Below, in pieces: positions 1-7,941 of a DNA stretch of 64,000 nucleotides. A program made the position numbers and the translations under genes. Below the pieces are notes generated by a model, which worked only from the letters and a program-made list of their open reading frames with translations, made no database searches and was not told the DNA's origin. Source of the DNA: Gammaproteobacteria bacterium (lineage in GTDB: Bacteria > Pseudomonadota > Gammaproteobacteria > Enterobacterales > Alteromonadaceae); NCBI GenBank assembly GCA_018222985.1, contig JAAEZG010000005.1:124001-188000 (forward strand). Direction: 5' to 3'. Each line of letters begins with the position of its first letter. The stretch's first letter is position 1.

Positions 1-995
1 GAGTTAAAGTCAATGTTGGTGTTGGTGTAACCTTCACGACCTGCCGTGATTGATTTGAACGCCCAGTCGGCATTGATATTCCAGTTGTAGGTTAGTGACC
101 AACCTTCGGTTTCAACGGTGTTATCAACAGGCATCGCGGTGTTTGAATTATAAACATCGTCGTAAGGTTCTTGGCCTGTGACCGCGCTAGTTAATAAGCG
201 ATAACCACCTTTTGAATTTGAGCTGTCATCGGTATTGTCATATGAGAACTTCAAATCCATATCGTTATTGATTAGCCATTTGGCTGATAACCGATAGGTC
301 AGCACATCTTTGTTATAGTTTTCATCGCCGGTATTCACATACTCACCGAAGCCATCGCGATTCAATGACGCAACGGCAGCGCCGACAAAGAAGTTATCCG
401 TCAATGCTGTTTGGCCTGATATTTTGATGTCGCGCTGATTGTAGCTACCCACGGTGCCTTGCACTGACAGCTCGTTATAACCGGTAAGCTCTTTGGTGAC
501 ATATTTTAGTGCGCCACCAATAGTGTTTTTCCCATAGAGTGTGCCTTGTGGGCCGCGAAGTACTTCAATACGTTCAATATCAAAAACTTCCAACACCGCA
601 CCTTGCGGACGTGCAACATAAACATCATCAATATAAACACCAACACCAGGCTCAAAGCCCCACAGCGGATCTTGTTGGCCAACGCCGCGAATATAAGCGG
701 TAAGGGTTGAGTTTGTACCGCGGCTTACTTGAATGGTGGCATTCGGTATGCGTTGTTGCAGTTCCGTAATATCTTCCACGCCAACCGCTTCTAAGTCGCC
801 AGCGCCAAACGAAGAAACAGAAACTGGCACGTCTTGAATACTTTCTGTTTTGCGGCGCGCTGTAACTTCAATGCGCTCCAAGCCTTTTAAGTCTTCACTG
901 TTGCCGGTGTCATCTTGCTGCGCATAAGCTGGCATCGCCATTACCGAAGCAATGGTTGCGGCCAATAATGAGCGGCGAAACATGGGTTGATTCAT
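1..995 (-). CDS. TonB-dependent receptor, N-terminal part (cut by window start)
   Basis: Outer-membrane active-transport channel of the TonB-dependent receptor family; only about the first 331 codons are inside the window and the frame runs off base 1, which is why the ORF track misses it. My translation starts MNQPMFRRSLLAA, gives a signal peptide ending AYA before QQDD, then IEVTARRKTESIQDVPVSV, the usual start of the plug domain. The plug motifs YIRGVGQQ, VGVYIDDVYVARPQG and IEVLRGPQGTLYGKN follow, leading into the first barrel strands. The ATG at 995 has a GGGAGA ribosome site about 9 bases upstream. The gene diverges from a permease/CoA-ligase/hydrolase operon, suggesting it imports that pathway's substrate (inference). 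The plug resembles receptors with the QDVPVSV signature, often used for large organic substrates rather than simple siderophores, but the ligand cannot be read from sequence. Confidence 0.93.
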   Translation of the reverse strand, partial: MNQPMFRRSLLAATIASVMAMPAYAQQDDTGNSEDLKGLERIEVTARRKTESIQDVPVSVSSFGAGDLEAVGVEDITELQQRIPNATIQVSRGTNSTLTAYIRGVGQQDPLWGFEPGVGVYIDDVYVARPQGAVLEVFDIERIEVLRGPQGTLYGKNTIGGALKYVTKELTGYNELSVQGTVGSYNQRDIKISGQTALTDNFFVGAAVASLNRDGFGEYVNTGDENYNKDVLTYRLSAKWLINNDMDLKFSYDNTDDSSNSKGGYRLLTSAVTGQEPYDDVYNSNTAMPVDNTVETEGWSLTYNWNINADWAFKSITAGREGYTNTNIDFN

Positions 996-1064
996 GATGT
1001 CAATCTCCCGAGATGGTTAAGTTGTTGTATCTGTATAGTTTTGTTGTTATCTCTGTTGCACTTA

Positions 1065-1096
1065 CTGCTAGATACTCTGCTAGATAATCTGCTAGA
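1065..1096. repeat. Three phased CTGCTAGA direct repeats in the divergent promoter region
   Basis: The octamer CTGCTAGA occurs at 1065, 1077 and 1089, exactly 12 bases apart, with AT-rich linkers (TACT, TAAT). It lies 70-100 bases upstream of the TonB receptor start and 180-210 bases before the permease start. Near-helical spacing in an intergenic region is typical of a cooperative operator, so a binding site for a regulator of this locus is likely (inference). It is too short to be coding, although it gives a period-4 pattern in a shadow ORF. Confidence 0.6.
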
Positions 1097-1274
1097 AAAG
1101 TTGCAACGAAAGCGATTCTGTTGTCATGGCTTATGTACCCTAGCTGAAAGTTTTGCGTTTGTATTCTGTACGTTAGTACTATGTAAAAAAATATAGGATT
1201 CACGCATGATACAACCAGCAATTCGGCGCTTCGGGTCATGGCACATCTGAAACGAACCGGTAAAGAGGTAATGC

Positions 1275-2570
1275 ATGTTAAGCATGATTGGTCTTGTGGG
1301 TGGGCTTGCCCTGCTTATTATTCTGACGTTACGCGGAATGAATTTATTTATCAGTGCGCCTTTATGCGCCGTTATTGTTGCGTTATGTAGCAATGTGCCC
1401 TTATTTCAAGGGGATATCAACTTTGTTAGTGCCTACATGGATGGCTTTGCAGCATTTGTTGCCGCTTGGTTTTTCATGTTTTTGCTGGGCTCCATTTTCG
1501 GCAAGTTTATGGAAGACACGGGCGCAGCCGATAGCGTCGCCAAATGGATTATTAACAAACTAGGCCGCAAACAAGCCATGCTCGCTGTGGTATTGGCTTG
1601 CGCTATTCTTACCTACGGCGGCGTTAGCGTTTTTGTGGTGGCTTTTTCAGTGTATCCAATGGCTCTTTCGCTATTTAAAGATGCCAACCTACCACGACGC
1701 TTTATTCCTGCAGCCCTCGCCTTCGGCTCGGTAACCTTTACCATGACCTCGGCAGGCTCGCCAGAAATTCAAAACTGGATACCTATTCAATATTTAGGAA
1801 CCTCACCCTATGCCGCTTGGGAAGTCAGCTTATTCGTTGCCGTACTCATGGCGCTATTTGGCTATTGGTGGCTTAACCGCCTAATTCGCAAAGCTGTTGC
1901 TAATGGTGAAAGCTTTGAAACGCGTGCTGATGACCCTAAAAATCGCGAGCGTGAATTACCATCGCCTATTAGCGGGCTTATTCCGCTCATTGTGGTACTG
2001 ACACTCAGCTTTTTGTTTCATGAAGAACTAAAACAAAACGCCCTTATTATTGCGTTATCGGGTGGGGTGTTAGCCATCGCTGTGATTAACCGAAAATTTT
2101 TCCACAACATTTCGCAAGCCCTCACCGACGCTTCTACCGGGGCATTGGTTGCTATCGGGAACACCGCGGCTGTGGTTGGCTTCGGCAGTATTGCCAAGGT
2201 AACCCCAGCGTTCGAACAGGCGGTGGTATTTATGACCAGCCTGCCAGGCAACGAGCTCGTTGGTGCGGCCGTTGCGGTTAGCGTTATCGCCGGTTTAACG
2301 GGTTCCGCCTCAGGTGGACAGGCCATCGCTCTGCCTGTATTAGGCCCGCATTACATTGATGCTGGTGTAAACCCCGATCAATTACACCGTATTGTGGCTA
2401 TTTCCTCAGGCGCGCTCGACTCACTGCCGCACAATGGCTATGTCGTTACGACCATTCGAGGTATTTGTAAAGAAACGCACCAGGCTGCTTACTGGCCAGT
2501 TGCTGCAGTGACTGTAGTGGTGCCTTTTGTTGGCTTAGCAGTCGCCATTGGCTTGTTTATTTGGTGGTAA
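1275..2570 (+). CDS. GntP-family permease (organic-acid/sugar-acid symporter)
   Basis: Inner-membrane secondary transporter of the GntP/Gnt permease type (ion transporter superfamily), moving gluconate-like or hydroxy-acid substrates with a proton. The 431-residue protein is almost entirely hydrophobic, with about 11-12 membrane segments, an early conserved stretch LTLRGMNLFISAP, and the re-entrant region SAGSPEIQNWIPIQYLGTSP. Late motifs are TGSASGGQAIALP and SSGALDSLPHNG, which resemble the GntP C-terminal signature. The start has AGAGG six bases upstream. It is the first gene of a three-gene unit with an acyl-CoA ligase (15-base gap) and an exported hydrolase, so its substrate is probably a carboxylic acid that is then activated with CoA (inference). 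The exact substrate is unknown. Confidence 0.82.
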   Translation: MLSMIGLVGGLALLIILTLRGMNLFISAPLCAVIVALCSNVPLFQGDINFVSAYMDGFAAFVAAWFFMFLLGSIFGKFMEDTGAADSVAKWIINKLGRKQAMLAVVLACAILTYGGVSVFVVAFSVYPMALSLFKDANLPRRFIPAALAFGSVTFTMTSAGSPEIQNWIPIQYLGTSPYAAWEVSLFVAVLMALFGYWWLNRLIRKAVANGESFETRADDPKNRERELPSPISGLIPLIVVLTLSFLFHEELKQNALIIALSGGVLAIAVINRKFFHNISQALTDASTGALVAIGNTAAVVGFGSIAKVTPAFEQAVVFMTSLPGNELVGAAVAVSVIAGLTGSASGGQAIALPVLGPHYIDAGVNPDQLHRIVAISSGALDSLPHNGYVVTTIRGICKETHQAAYWPVAAVTVVVPFVGLAVAIGLFIWW

Positions 2571-2585
2571 GCGGAGTAAACCCAT

Positions 2586-4253
2586 ATGTTTGAATGCACG
2601 CAACAAACACAGCCGACACTCGCTGGTGACGCGCAGTGCAGCCAATTGCTGATTATTGACTTGCTTCGCCATGCGCTGCGCCGACATCCAGAACAAGAAA
2701 TTGTGTCACGGCGGCTAGAAGGTGATATTCATCGATACACCTATGCAGACTGTTACCAACGTACGTGCCAGTTGGCCAACGCCTTGACTGCGTTAGACGT
2801 ACAACCGGGTGAGCGGGTTGCTACATTGGCTTGGAATACCTACCGCCACATGGAGCTCTATTATGCCGTGAGTGGCATAGGCGCGGTGATTCATACGGTG
2901 AATCCGCGCCTCATTGCCGAGCAAATTCAGTGGATTATTGATGATGCAGCAGCAACCTGGCTATTTCTCGATATCAGCTTTGTGCCGCTACTTGAGCAGT
3001 TTGCCAACGAGTTAAAAACTGTCAAAGGCATTGTTATGATGTGCGACGAGGCCATGCAGCCTGAGCTTGAGCACATATGGCTACCGGTACAAAATTATGA
3101 AGCGCTGCTTGCGAATCAGCCGCAGCAATTTGACTGGCCGGTATTTTCAGAAAACACCGCGGCCTTGTTGTGTTACACCTCGGGCACAACGGGCAACCCG
3201 AAAGGTGTGCTTACCTCGCACCGTTCAACCGTACTACATGCCCAGGCAACCGCTAGCCCTGAGTTGCTCGACTTGCGTGAAAATACCGTACTTATGCCCA
3301 TGGTTGCCATGTACCACGTAGGCGCCTGGGGTGCCCCTTACGCAGCACCACTGGCCGGCTGCAAGCTAGTGCTGCCAGGAGCTGGCATGTCTGGTGAAGC
3401 AATGCACGAGTTGATAACCAATGAGCGGGTAACCGTTGGCCTTGGCGTACCCACTATCTGGTTGACACTGCACAGCTATTTAAGTGAAACCCAGCAACAA
3501 ATTCCGTCTTTAGAGCGCGTTTGCGTGGGTGGGGCCGCATCACCTCTAGGCCTAGTTAAAACCTACGATGAGCGCTACAACATTTACTGGCAGCCTATTT
3601 GGGGCATGACTGAAACTGGCCCGTTGGCCTGCTCGGCGCCCCCTACGGCCCAATTACTCGCGTTGCCGAAAGCCGAGCGATACGCCATTCAAACCACCGC
3701 CGGGCGCGCTTGTTTTGGCGTTGACATGATGATTGCTGATGCCGACGGCAAGCCATTACCTCACGACGGTACCACCTCAGGAGAACTGCGGGTGCGGGGC
3801 CCCTGGATAACCCAGCGCTATTTCCAACGTGATGACCCTGACACCTTTGCTGATGGTTGGCTTGCCACAGGTGATATTGCGGTGATTGATCGTCATGGCT
3901 ACATGAAGGTAGTTGATCGCAAAAAAGACGTCATCAAAAGTGGCGGCGAATGGATAAGCTCACTCGACATTGAGAGTATTACCAGCCAACACCCAGACGT
4001 TAACGAAAGTTGTGTTATCGGGGTGAAACATCCAAAGTGGGACGAACGCCCATTATTATTGGTGGTACCTAATTCTGGTGCGCAGCTTGATAAGCAGGCT
4101 ATTTATGCGTTTTTGGAAGGCAAAATCGCCAAATGGTGGACCCCTGACGACATTATTATTGTGGACAGTTTGCCCCACACCGGCACTGGTAAACTCATCA
4201 AAAACGAACTGCGCAAGCAGTATTTAAATTACCTTACGGAGCAATCATCATGA
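2586..4253 (+). CDS. AMP-dependent acyl-CoA synthetase (AlkK-like acyl-CoA ligase)
   Basis: Member of the ANL adenylate-forming family: activates a carboxylic acid to acyl-AMP and then acyl-CoA in the cytoplasm. At 555 residues it has the normal family length. Visible motifs are the P-loop YTSGTTGNPKGV (about residue 197), the A5 motif WGMTETGPL, the hinge/A8 region TGDIAVIDRHGYMKVVDRKKD followed by IKSGGEWIS, and the C-terminal catalytic lysine in TGTGKLIKNELR (about residue 534). The layout resembles the medium-chain AlkK group more than long-chain FadD, but specificity cannot be fixed from motifs. It follows the GntP-like permease and overlaps the hydrolase gene by four bases (ATGA), indicating translational coupling. 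In this context it probably activates an imported or hydrolytically released acid. Confidence 0.88.
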   Translation: MFECTQQTQPTLAGDAQCSQLLIIDLLRHALRRHPEQEIVSRRLEGDIHRYTYADCYQRTCQLANALTALDVQPGERVATLAWNTYRHMELYYAVSGIGAVIHTVNPRLIAEQIQWIIDDAAATWLFLDISFVPLLEQFANELKTVKGIVMMCDEAMQPELEHIWLPVQNYEALLANQPQQFDWPVFSENTAALLCYTSGTTGNPKGVLTSHRSTVLHAQATASPELLDLRENTVLMPMVAMYHVGAWGAPYAAPLAGCKLVLPGAGMSGEAMHELITNERVTVGLGVPTIWLTLHSYLSETQQQIPSLERVCVGGAASPLGLVKTYDERYNIYWQPIWGMTETGPLACSAPPTAQLLALPKAERYAIQTTAGRACFGVDMMIADADGKPLPHDGTTSGELRVRGPWITQRYFQRDDPDTFADGWLATGDIAVIDRHGYMKVVDRKKDVIKSGGEWISSLDIESITSQHPDVNESCVIGVKHPKWDERPLLLVVPNSGAQLDKQAIYAFLEGKIAKWWTPDDIIIVDSLPHTGTGKLIKNELRKQYLNYLTEQSS

Positions 4254-5428
4254 TTTCGCGTCTCATAGCAATTTTATTTGTGACGGTGAGCGTTGCATGC
4301 AGCCCTTTAGCTAATGCCGATTTGTTGGTAGAAAAACAGACATTTAGCACCAAAAATTTCAGCACAGTAAGTGGCGAAACCATTGCTGAAGTTACGGTAG
4401 GCTGGGAAGCCTATGGCAAGCTTAACGCTAACAAAGACAACGTTATTCTGATTACCCACTATTTTTCAGGTAACAGTCATGCGGCAGGCAAATATACCCC
4501 AGAAGACCCGCAACCAGGCTATTGGGACGCTATTATTGGGCCAGGTAAAGCGATTGACACCAATAAATACTATGTCATTAGCTCTGACACTTTAGTCAAT
4601 GCGTTTCCTAACCTTCCCCATGTGGTCACTACGGGCCCTGCGTCGATGAACCCAGAAACAGGCAAACCTTACGGCTTAGACTTTCCGGTTGTCACTATCC
4701 GCGATTTTGTCAACGTACAACATGCGCTATTGCAAAGTCTGGGGATTAACAAGCTGCACGCCGTTGTGGGTGCGTCTATGGGGTCGTTGCAAGCCATTGA
4801 GTGGGCAACAGCATACCCAGACATGGTTGAGCGTATGGTGTCGGTGATTGGCGCTGGTGCAATGGATGCGTGGACGATTACCGCGTTAGAGCATTGGGCT
4901 CGCCCTATTCGTTTAGACCCCAACTGGAACGGTGGCGATTACTACAGTGGAAAAGCGCCGTTAGAAGGCATTGCCAATAGTTTGGTGATGATTACTCAGC
5001 AAGCAATGCATCCATTGGCGTTTAATGCCATGTCTCCGGCACAAGATGTACTGCCCAAAACGGCTTTAAACAGTGTATTAAACGGCCTGCCTGCAACTGA
5101 TTTTTGGTTTGGTGGCGCGGCACAGCGTGCACCATTGGCCGATGCCAACCATATTCTTTATTTAGTTCGAGCCAATCAACTGTTTGTCGCTGGCCATGAC
5201 ACCGACTTAGCAACGGGGCTTGCCAAGGTAAAAGCGAAAACACTGTTTTTACCCGCTAAGAATGACTTACTGTTGCGACCTTACTTAGCTAAACAAGCCG
5301 TAGAGACGCTACAGAAGCACAACCAACAGCCTCAATATGATGAAATAGACGGAACCTACGGGCACTTAGATGGCATTTATAACATTCAGTCAAAAGCTGA
5401 CGTGCTAGCAGAGTTCATCAACAACTAA
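4250..5428 (+). CDS. Exported alpha/beta hydrolase of the homoserine O-acetyltransferase (MetX) family
   Basis: Alpha/beta-hydrolase fold protein related to MetX, but carrying an N-terminal signal peptide (MISRLIAILFVTVSVACS...ANA), so it should act in the periplasm or outside the cell; true MetX is cytoplasmic. The nucleophile elbow GASMGS places Ser near residue 176; the acid is probably Asp in AKNDLLLRP (about 338) and the base His in YGHLDG (about 371). The oxyanion-side motif YFSGNSHAAGKY matches the MetX LSG..HAAG region. A cysteine in the signal region (VACS) makes a lipoprotein possible. It overlaps the CoA ligase by four bases and ends the operon before a strong hairpin. With a TonB receptor, permease and CoA ligase alongside, an esterase or lactonase role on an imported compound is more plausible than methionine synthesis (inference). 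Confidence 0.8.
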   Translation: MISRLIAILFVTVSVACSPLANADLLVEKQTFSTKNFSTVSGETIAEVTVGWEAYGKLNANKDNVILITHYFSGNSHAAGKYTPEDPQPGYWDAIIGPGKAIDTNKYYVISSDTLVNAFPNLPHVVTTGPASMNPETGKPYGLDFPVVTIRDFVNVQHALLQSLGINKLHAVVGASMGSLQAIEWATAYPDMVERMVSVIGAGAMDAWTITALEHWARPIRLDPNWNGGDYYSGKAPLEGIANSLVMITQQAMHPLAFNAMSPAQDVLPKTALNSVLNGLPATDFWFGGAAQRAPLADANHILYLVRANQLFVAGHDTDLATGLAKVKAKTLFLPAKNDLLLRPYLAKQAVETLQKHNQQPQYDEIDGTYGHLDGIYNIQSKADVLAEFINN

Positions 5429-5432
5429 TTGG

Positions 5433-5469
5433 CCATGAGAACACCGGCTAACCCGGTGTTCTCACATGG
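5433..5469. terminator. Hairpin terminator between convergent genes
   Basis: An 11-base-pair stem (GAGAACACCGG / CCGGTGTTCTC) with a five-base loop sits between the hydrolase stop and the stop of the convergent TIGR03545 gene. There is no long T-run on either side, but the symmetric stem and placement suit a bidirectional terminator. Confidence 0.7.
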
Positions 5470-5478
5470 TGGGGCCTG

Positions 5479-7266
5479 TTAGTTGCCGCCTAATATACCT
5501 TTGAGCTTGTCTTTCAGTTTATCTTCTATGGCGCCTTCAAATTTAGCTTTTAGCAGCTCTTGCAACTTTTTATCACGCTGTTCTGCATCCGATAACAACC
5601 CCTCAAATGCACTTAACGCGTCTTGGTTGTCACCTAAGAAGCCATTCGACTGCTCTTGCAGCTTGGTTTGCAAACCCGCCAGTTCTGTTTTACTCGCGTC
5701 AAGCGCAGCTGATTTTAAAGCGCTACCTAACTGACGGTCTAAGTCGGAGCTAAAGCTAAACGTTGGCTGAGTGAGCTGCCCCGCAACATCTGCATTAATA
5801 TCCAGACGGCTCAGCTGTTGTAGCGCATTGGCAATGACCGCTGCCCATTTATTTTCAGCTTTCGCCTCAACCTTCATGTCAGACAAGCGCACCGTACCGC
5901 CACCGTCAAAGACACTGTCTTGCAACGTCACGGAGCCTTCTGAATCTAACAGCGAAGCTAACAAGGTGGCCGCAAATTCGCTTTGTTCGCTTAACTTCAA
6001 ATTATCTAGCTTGATCCCCTGCACCTGCCATTGTTGTTTTGCATCAATACCAGCCGCAGTAAGCGCTAACTCGCCATTTAGGTTTAGTAATTGCCATAGT
6101 GCCGAGTTGCTCGCACGCGCAACAAATGTCGTTGGCTGCCCTAACTGCTCATGTTGATAGGTAATATTCGTCCAATCGACATCTAGCACCGTTTCACCCC
6201 AAGCAAATTCGGTTTTCGCTTTTTTGATGAGAAACGATGGTGGCTCTTGGCTTTGACTAAACTCAAACCAAATTCCTTCACCGCGTGGGGGCTTCACTAA
6301 CTTTTCATCAGCTGAGCGCGCAAGCATTGGGGCTAATTGCTCATAGGCAAGCAACATATACTCACTCCACTTGCGCATTTGCTCACCAAACAACACCGCG
6401 GTTATTTCATTTAAACCTTCGCTATTTAGCTGCATGAGTTGCTGAGCACGTTCTAAGTCTGCTGCCGGCGCTGCTTTGACCTGCTCAAAAGCTTGTTTCA
6501 ACTCTGCTAAGGTTTCATTGGTTGACTCTTTAATCGCGTTCACTTGCGCCTTATCAGCTTCAAACTTTTCTTTTAACGCAGCAAATTCTTCACGCTTTTG
6601 CTGCAACTGCTGCGGCGTTTCAATTTTACTTTCGCTGAGCGCCTTTATCTGTGCTTCGTATTCAGCCAAGGTTTCGCGAGTTGGCAAATTAGCCTTGATA
6701 GATTCAAGCTCTTGTTTGCTATTCTCTATTGTCGTCTTGGCCTGAGTGATTGCGGCTGGCGTTTTTAGCTCAAGCCGCGAGACAATTTCATCGACGTTGG
6801 GCATGGTTAAATTTAGCGAAGCAAGACCTTGCTCAGCCCATGCTTTTGCGTCTTCTTTCGTTGGCGCCGTATATACCTCGCCAGGTGATTGCCGTGGTTG
6901 GAAGGTGCGAATATCCGAACTGACAACATTGTCGAAATGCAATCGCCCTAACAGCAATTGCTCTAAGTTCAGTTGCGCTGTTATTTCACCCACGACTAGC
7001 CGGTTCTGCTCAGGTTGCGTTGGGTCGGTTACTTGAACCCCAGTTATACGCACGCCCAAAGGGCTCCAACTGTGCTCAACAGACTCGATATTCACTTCTG
7101 CGCCGTTCAAGGTACCGACAGAGCTTTCAAAGGTCCATTTCAAAATGGTGTCTAACAGTAGCCACGTAAACGCTGCTAACAATGCACAAATAACCACAAA
7201 CGCGGCCAAACCAGGCCAACGAATAGCACTACGACGCATTTGCGGCTTTGAAGTTGTTTGAGTCAT
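5479..7266 (-). CDS. TIGR03545-family membrane-anchored protein (AsmA-like, unknown role)
   Basis: I recognise this as the TIGR03545 family. The 595-residue protein has one N-terminal membrane segment (GLAAFVVICALLAAFTWLLL, residues about 19-38) and a large periplasmic part. Early sequence VNIESVEHSWSPLGVRITGVQVTDP resembles the beginning of AsmA/DUF748-type envelope proteins that span the periplasm. The middle (about residues 165-275) is a charged helical coiled-coil stretch rich in Glu, Lys and Gln, and the C-terminus is again helical and charged. It lies directly downstream of the TIGR03546 gene (5-base gap), its usual partner, implying a shared envelope function. No biochemical role is known to me; lipid or envelope assembly is only a guess from the AsmA-like start. 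Confidence 0.8.
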   Translation of the reverse strand: MTQTTSKPQMRRSAIRWPGLAAFVVICALLAAFTWLLLDTILKWTFESSVGTLNGAEVNIESVEHSWSPLGVRITGVQVTDPTQPEQNRLVVGEITAQLNLEQLLLGRLHFDNVVSSDIRTFQPRQSPGEVYTAPTKEDAKAWAEQGLASLNLTMPNVDEIVSRLELKTPAAITQAKTTIENSKQELESIKANLPTRETLAEYEAQIKALSESKIETPQQLQQKREEFAALKEKFEADKAQVNAIKESTNETLAELKQAFEQVKAAPAADLERAQQLMQLNSEGLNEITAVLFGEQMRKWSEYMLLAYEQLAPMLARSADEKLVKPPRGEGIWFEFSQSQEPPSFLIKKAKTEFAWGETVLDVDWTNITYQHEQLGQPTTFVARASNSALWQLLNLNGELALTAAGIDAKQQWQVQGIKLDNLKLSEQSEFAATLLASLLDSEGSVTLQDSVFDGGGTVRLSDMKVEAKAENKWAAVIANALQQLSRLDINADVAGQLTQPTFSFSSDLDRQLGSALKSAALDASKTELAGLQTKLQEQSNGFLGDNQDALSAFEGLLSDAEQRDKKLQELLKAKFEGAIEDKLKDKLKGILGGN

Positions 7267-7271
7267 AGGTT

Positions 7272-7778
7272 CTAGCCTCGCAAATCTGAGTAAATAGCCC
7301 AGAAGCGGTTCGCCTTGAGCATTTGTACAATCTTGAGTTTATTAAACCAAGTTTGAATACGGCGTCGATACTGGGTGATGACGTAAAAACTCAGCCCCAA
7401 CAATATGGGCGCAAAAGCAATACTCAGCACCAAACTGCCGAGTGTGATAGTGTGATGGAATTGCATGACCCGCCAAAAAGCCGACTGGTAGAGTGACTGC
7501 CAAAGCGGTTGCCAACTTTCGTGAGATAACAGGTAAAAGCCAAACTGATGAAACCATGGATCAAGCAAATAAGCCACGGCCGAGCAAACCGCAAAGCTTA
7601 AAATAAACCCAGTTAGGTTAATTCGAAACAGCAACGCGATAAGCAAAATCACCAGGTTATGAACACGCCATAGAGGGGTAAAGCCCATAACCATGCCAAG
7701 TACGAATGCAAACGCCAACGCCCAAGCACCGGACTCGGAATTAAGGGCTTTAAAAAACTTTGCCAGCAAAGTGAGCAT
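7272..7778 (-). CDS. TIGR03546-family integral membrane protein
   Basis: Small polytopic inner-membrane protein of the TIGR03546 family, distantly like DUF2062 proteins. I choose ATG at 7778 (MLTLLAKFFKALNSESGAW) over the tracked GTG at 7793, because a GGAG ribosome site lies about 9 bases before the ATG and this matches the usual family start; the product is 168 residues. Three to four hydrophobic segments are visible, with the motif GMVMGFTPLWRVHNL, a Phe-His rich central loop, and a basic C-terminal tail. It is the first gene of a two-gene unit with TIGR03545. Function unknown; conserved pairing suggests the two products form one envelope complex. Confidence 0.82.
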   Translation of the reverse strand: MLTLLAKFFKALNSESGAWALAFAFVLGMVMGFTPLWRVHNLVILLIALLFRINLTGFILSFAVCSAVAYLLDPWFHQFGFYLLSHESWQPLWQSLYQSAFWRVMQFHHTITLGSLVLSIAFAPILLGLSFYVITQYRRRIQTWFNKLKIVQMLKANRFWAIYSDLRG

Positions 7779-7941
7779 ATCAATAAACTCCACGCTATAT
7801 TTGTAACAACAAGAATAGCTTACATATACCGATAGGGCTATTTTTCATGCCTGATTTTTGCGGAAAAATATATTTCTTGGAGCTATTGTTTTTTATTGAA
7901 TTTAGGCTAAAAATGCGCGGCAACTAAGCACCGGAGCAACC

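Noticed and set aside
1000-1239. Minus-strand ORF with a LADY/LAEY repeat
   Set aside because: The repeat arises from the CTGCTAGA operator-like array. The ORF overlaps the divergent promoter region and has no ribosome site or recognisable protein features.
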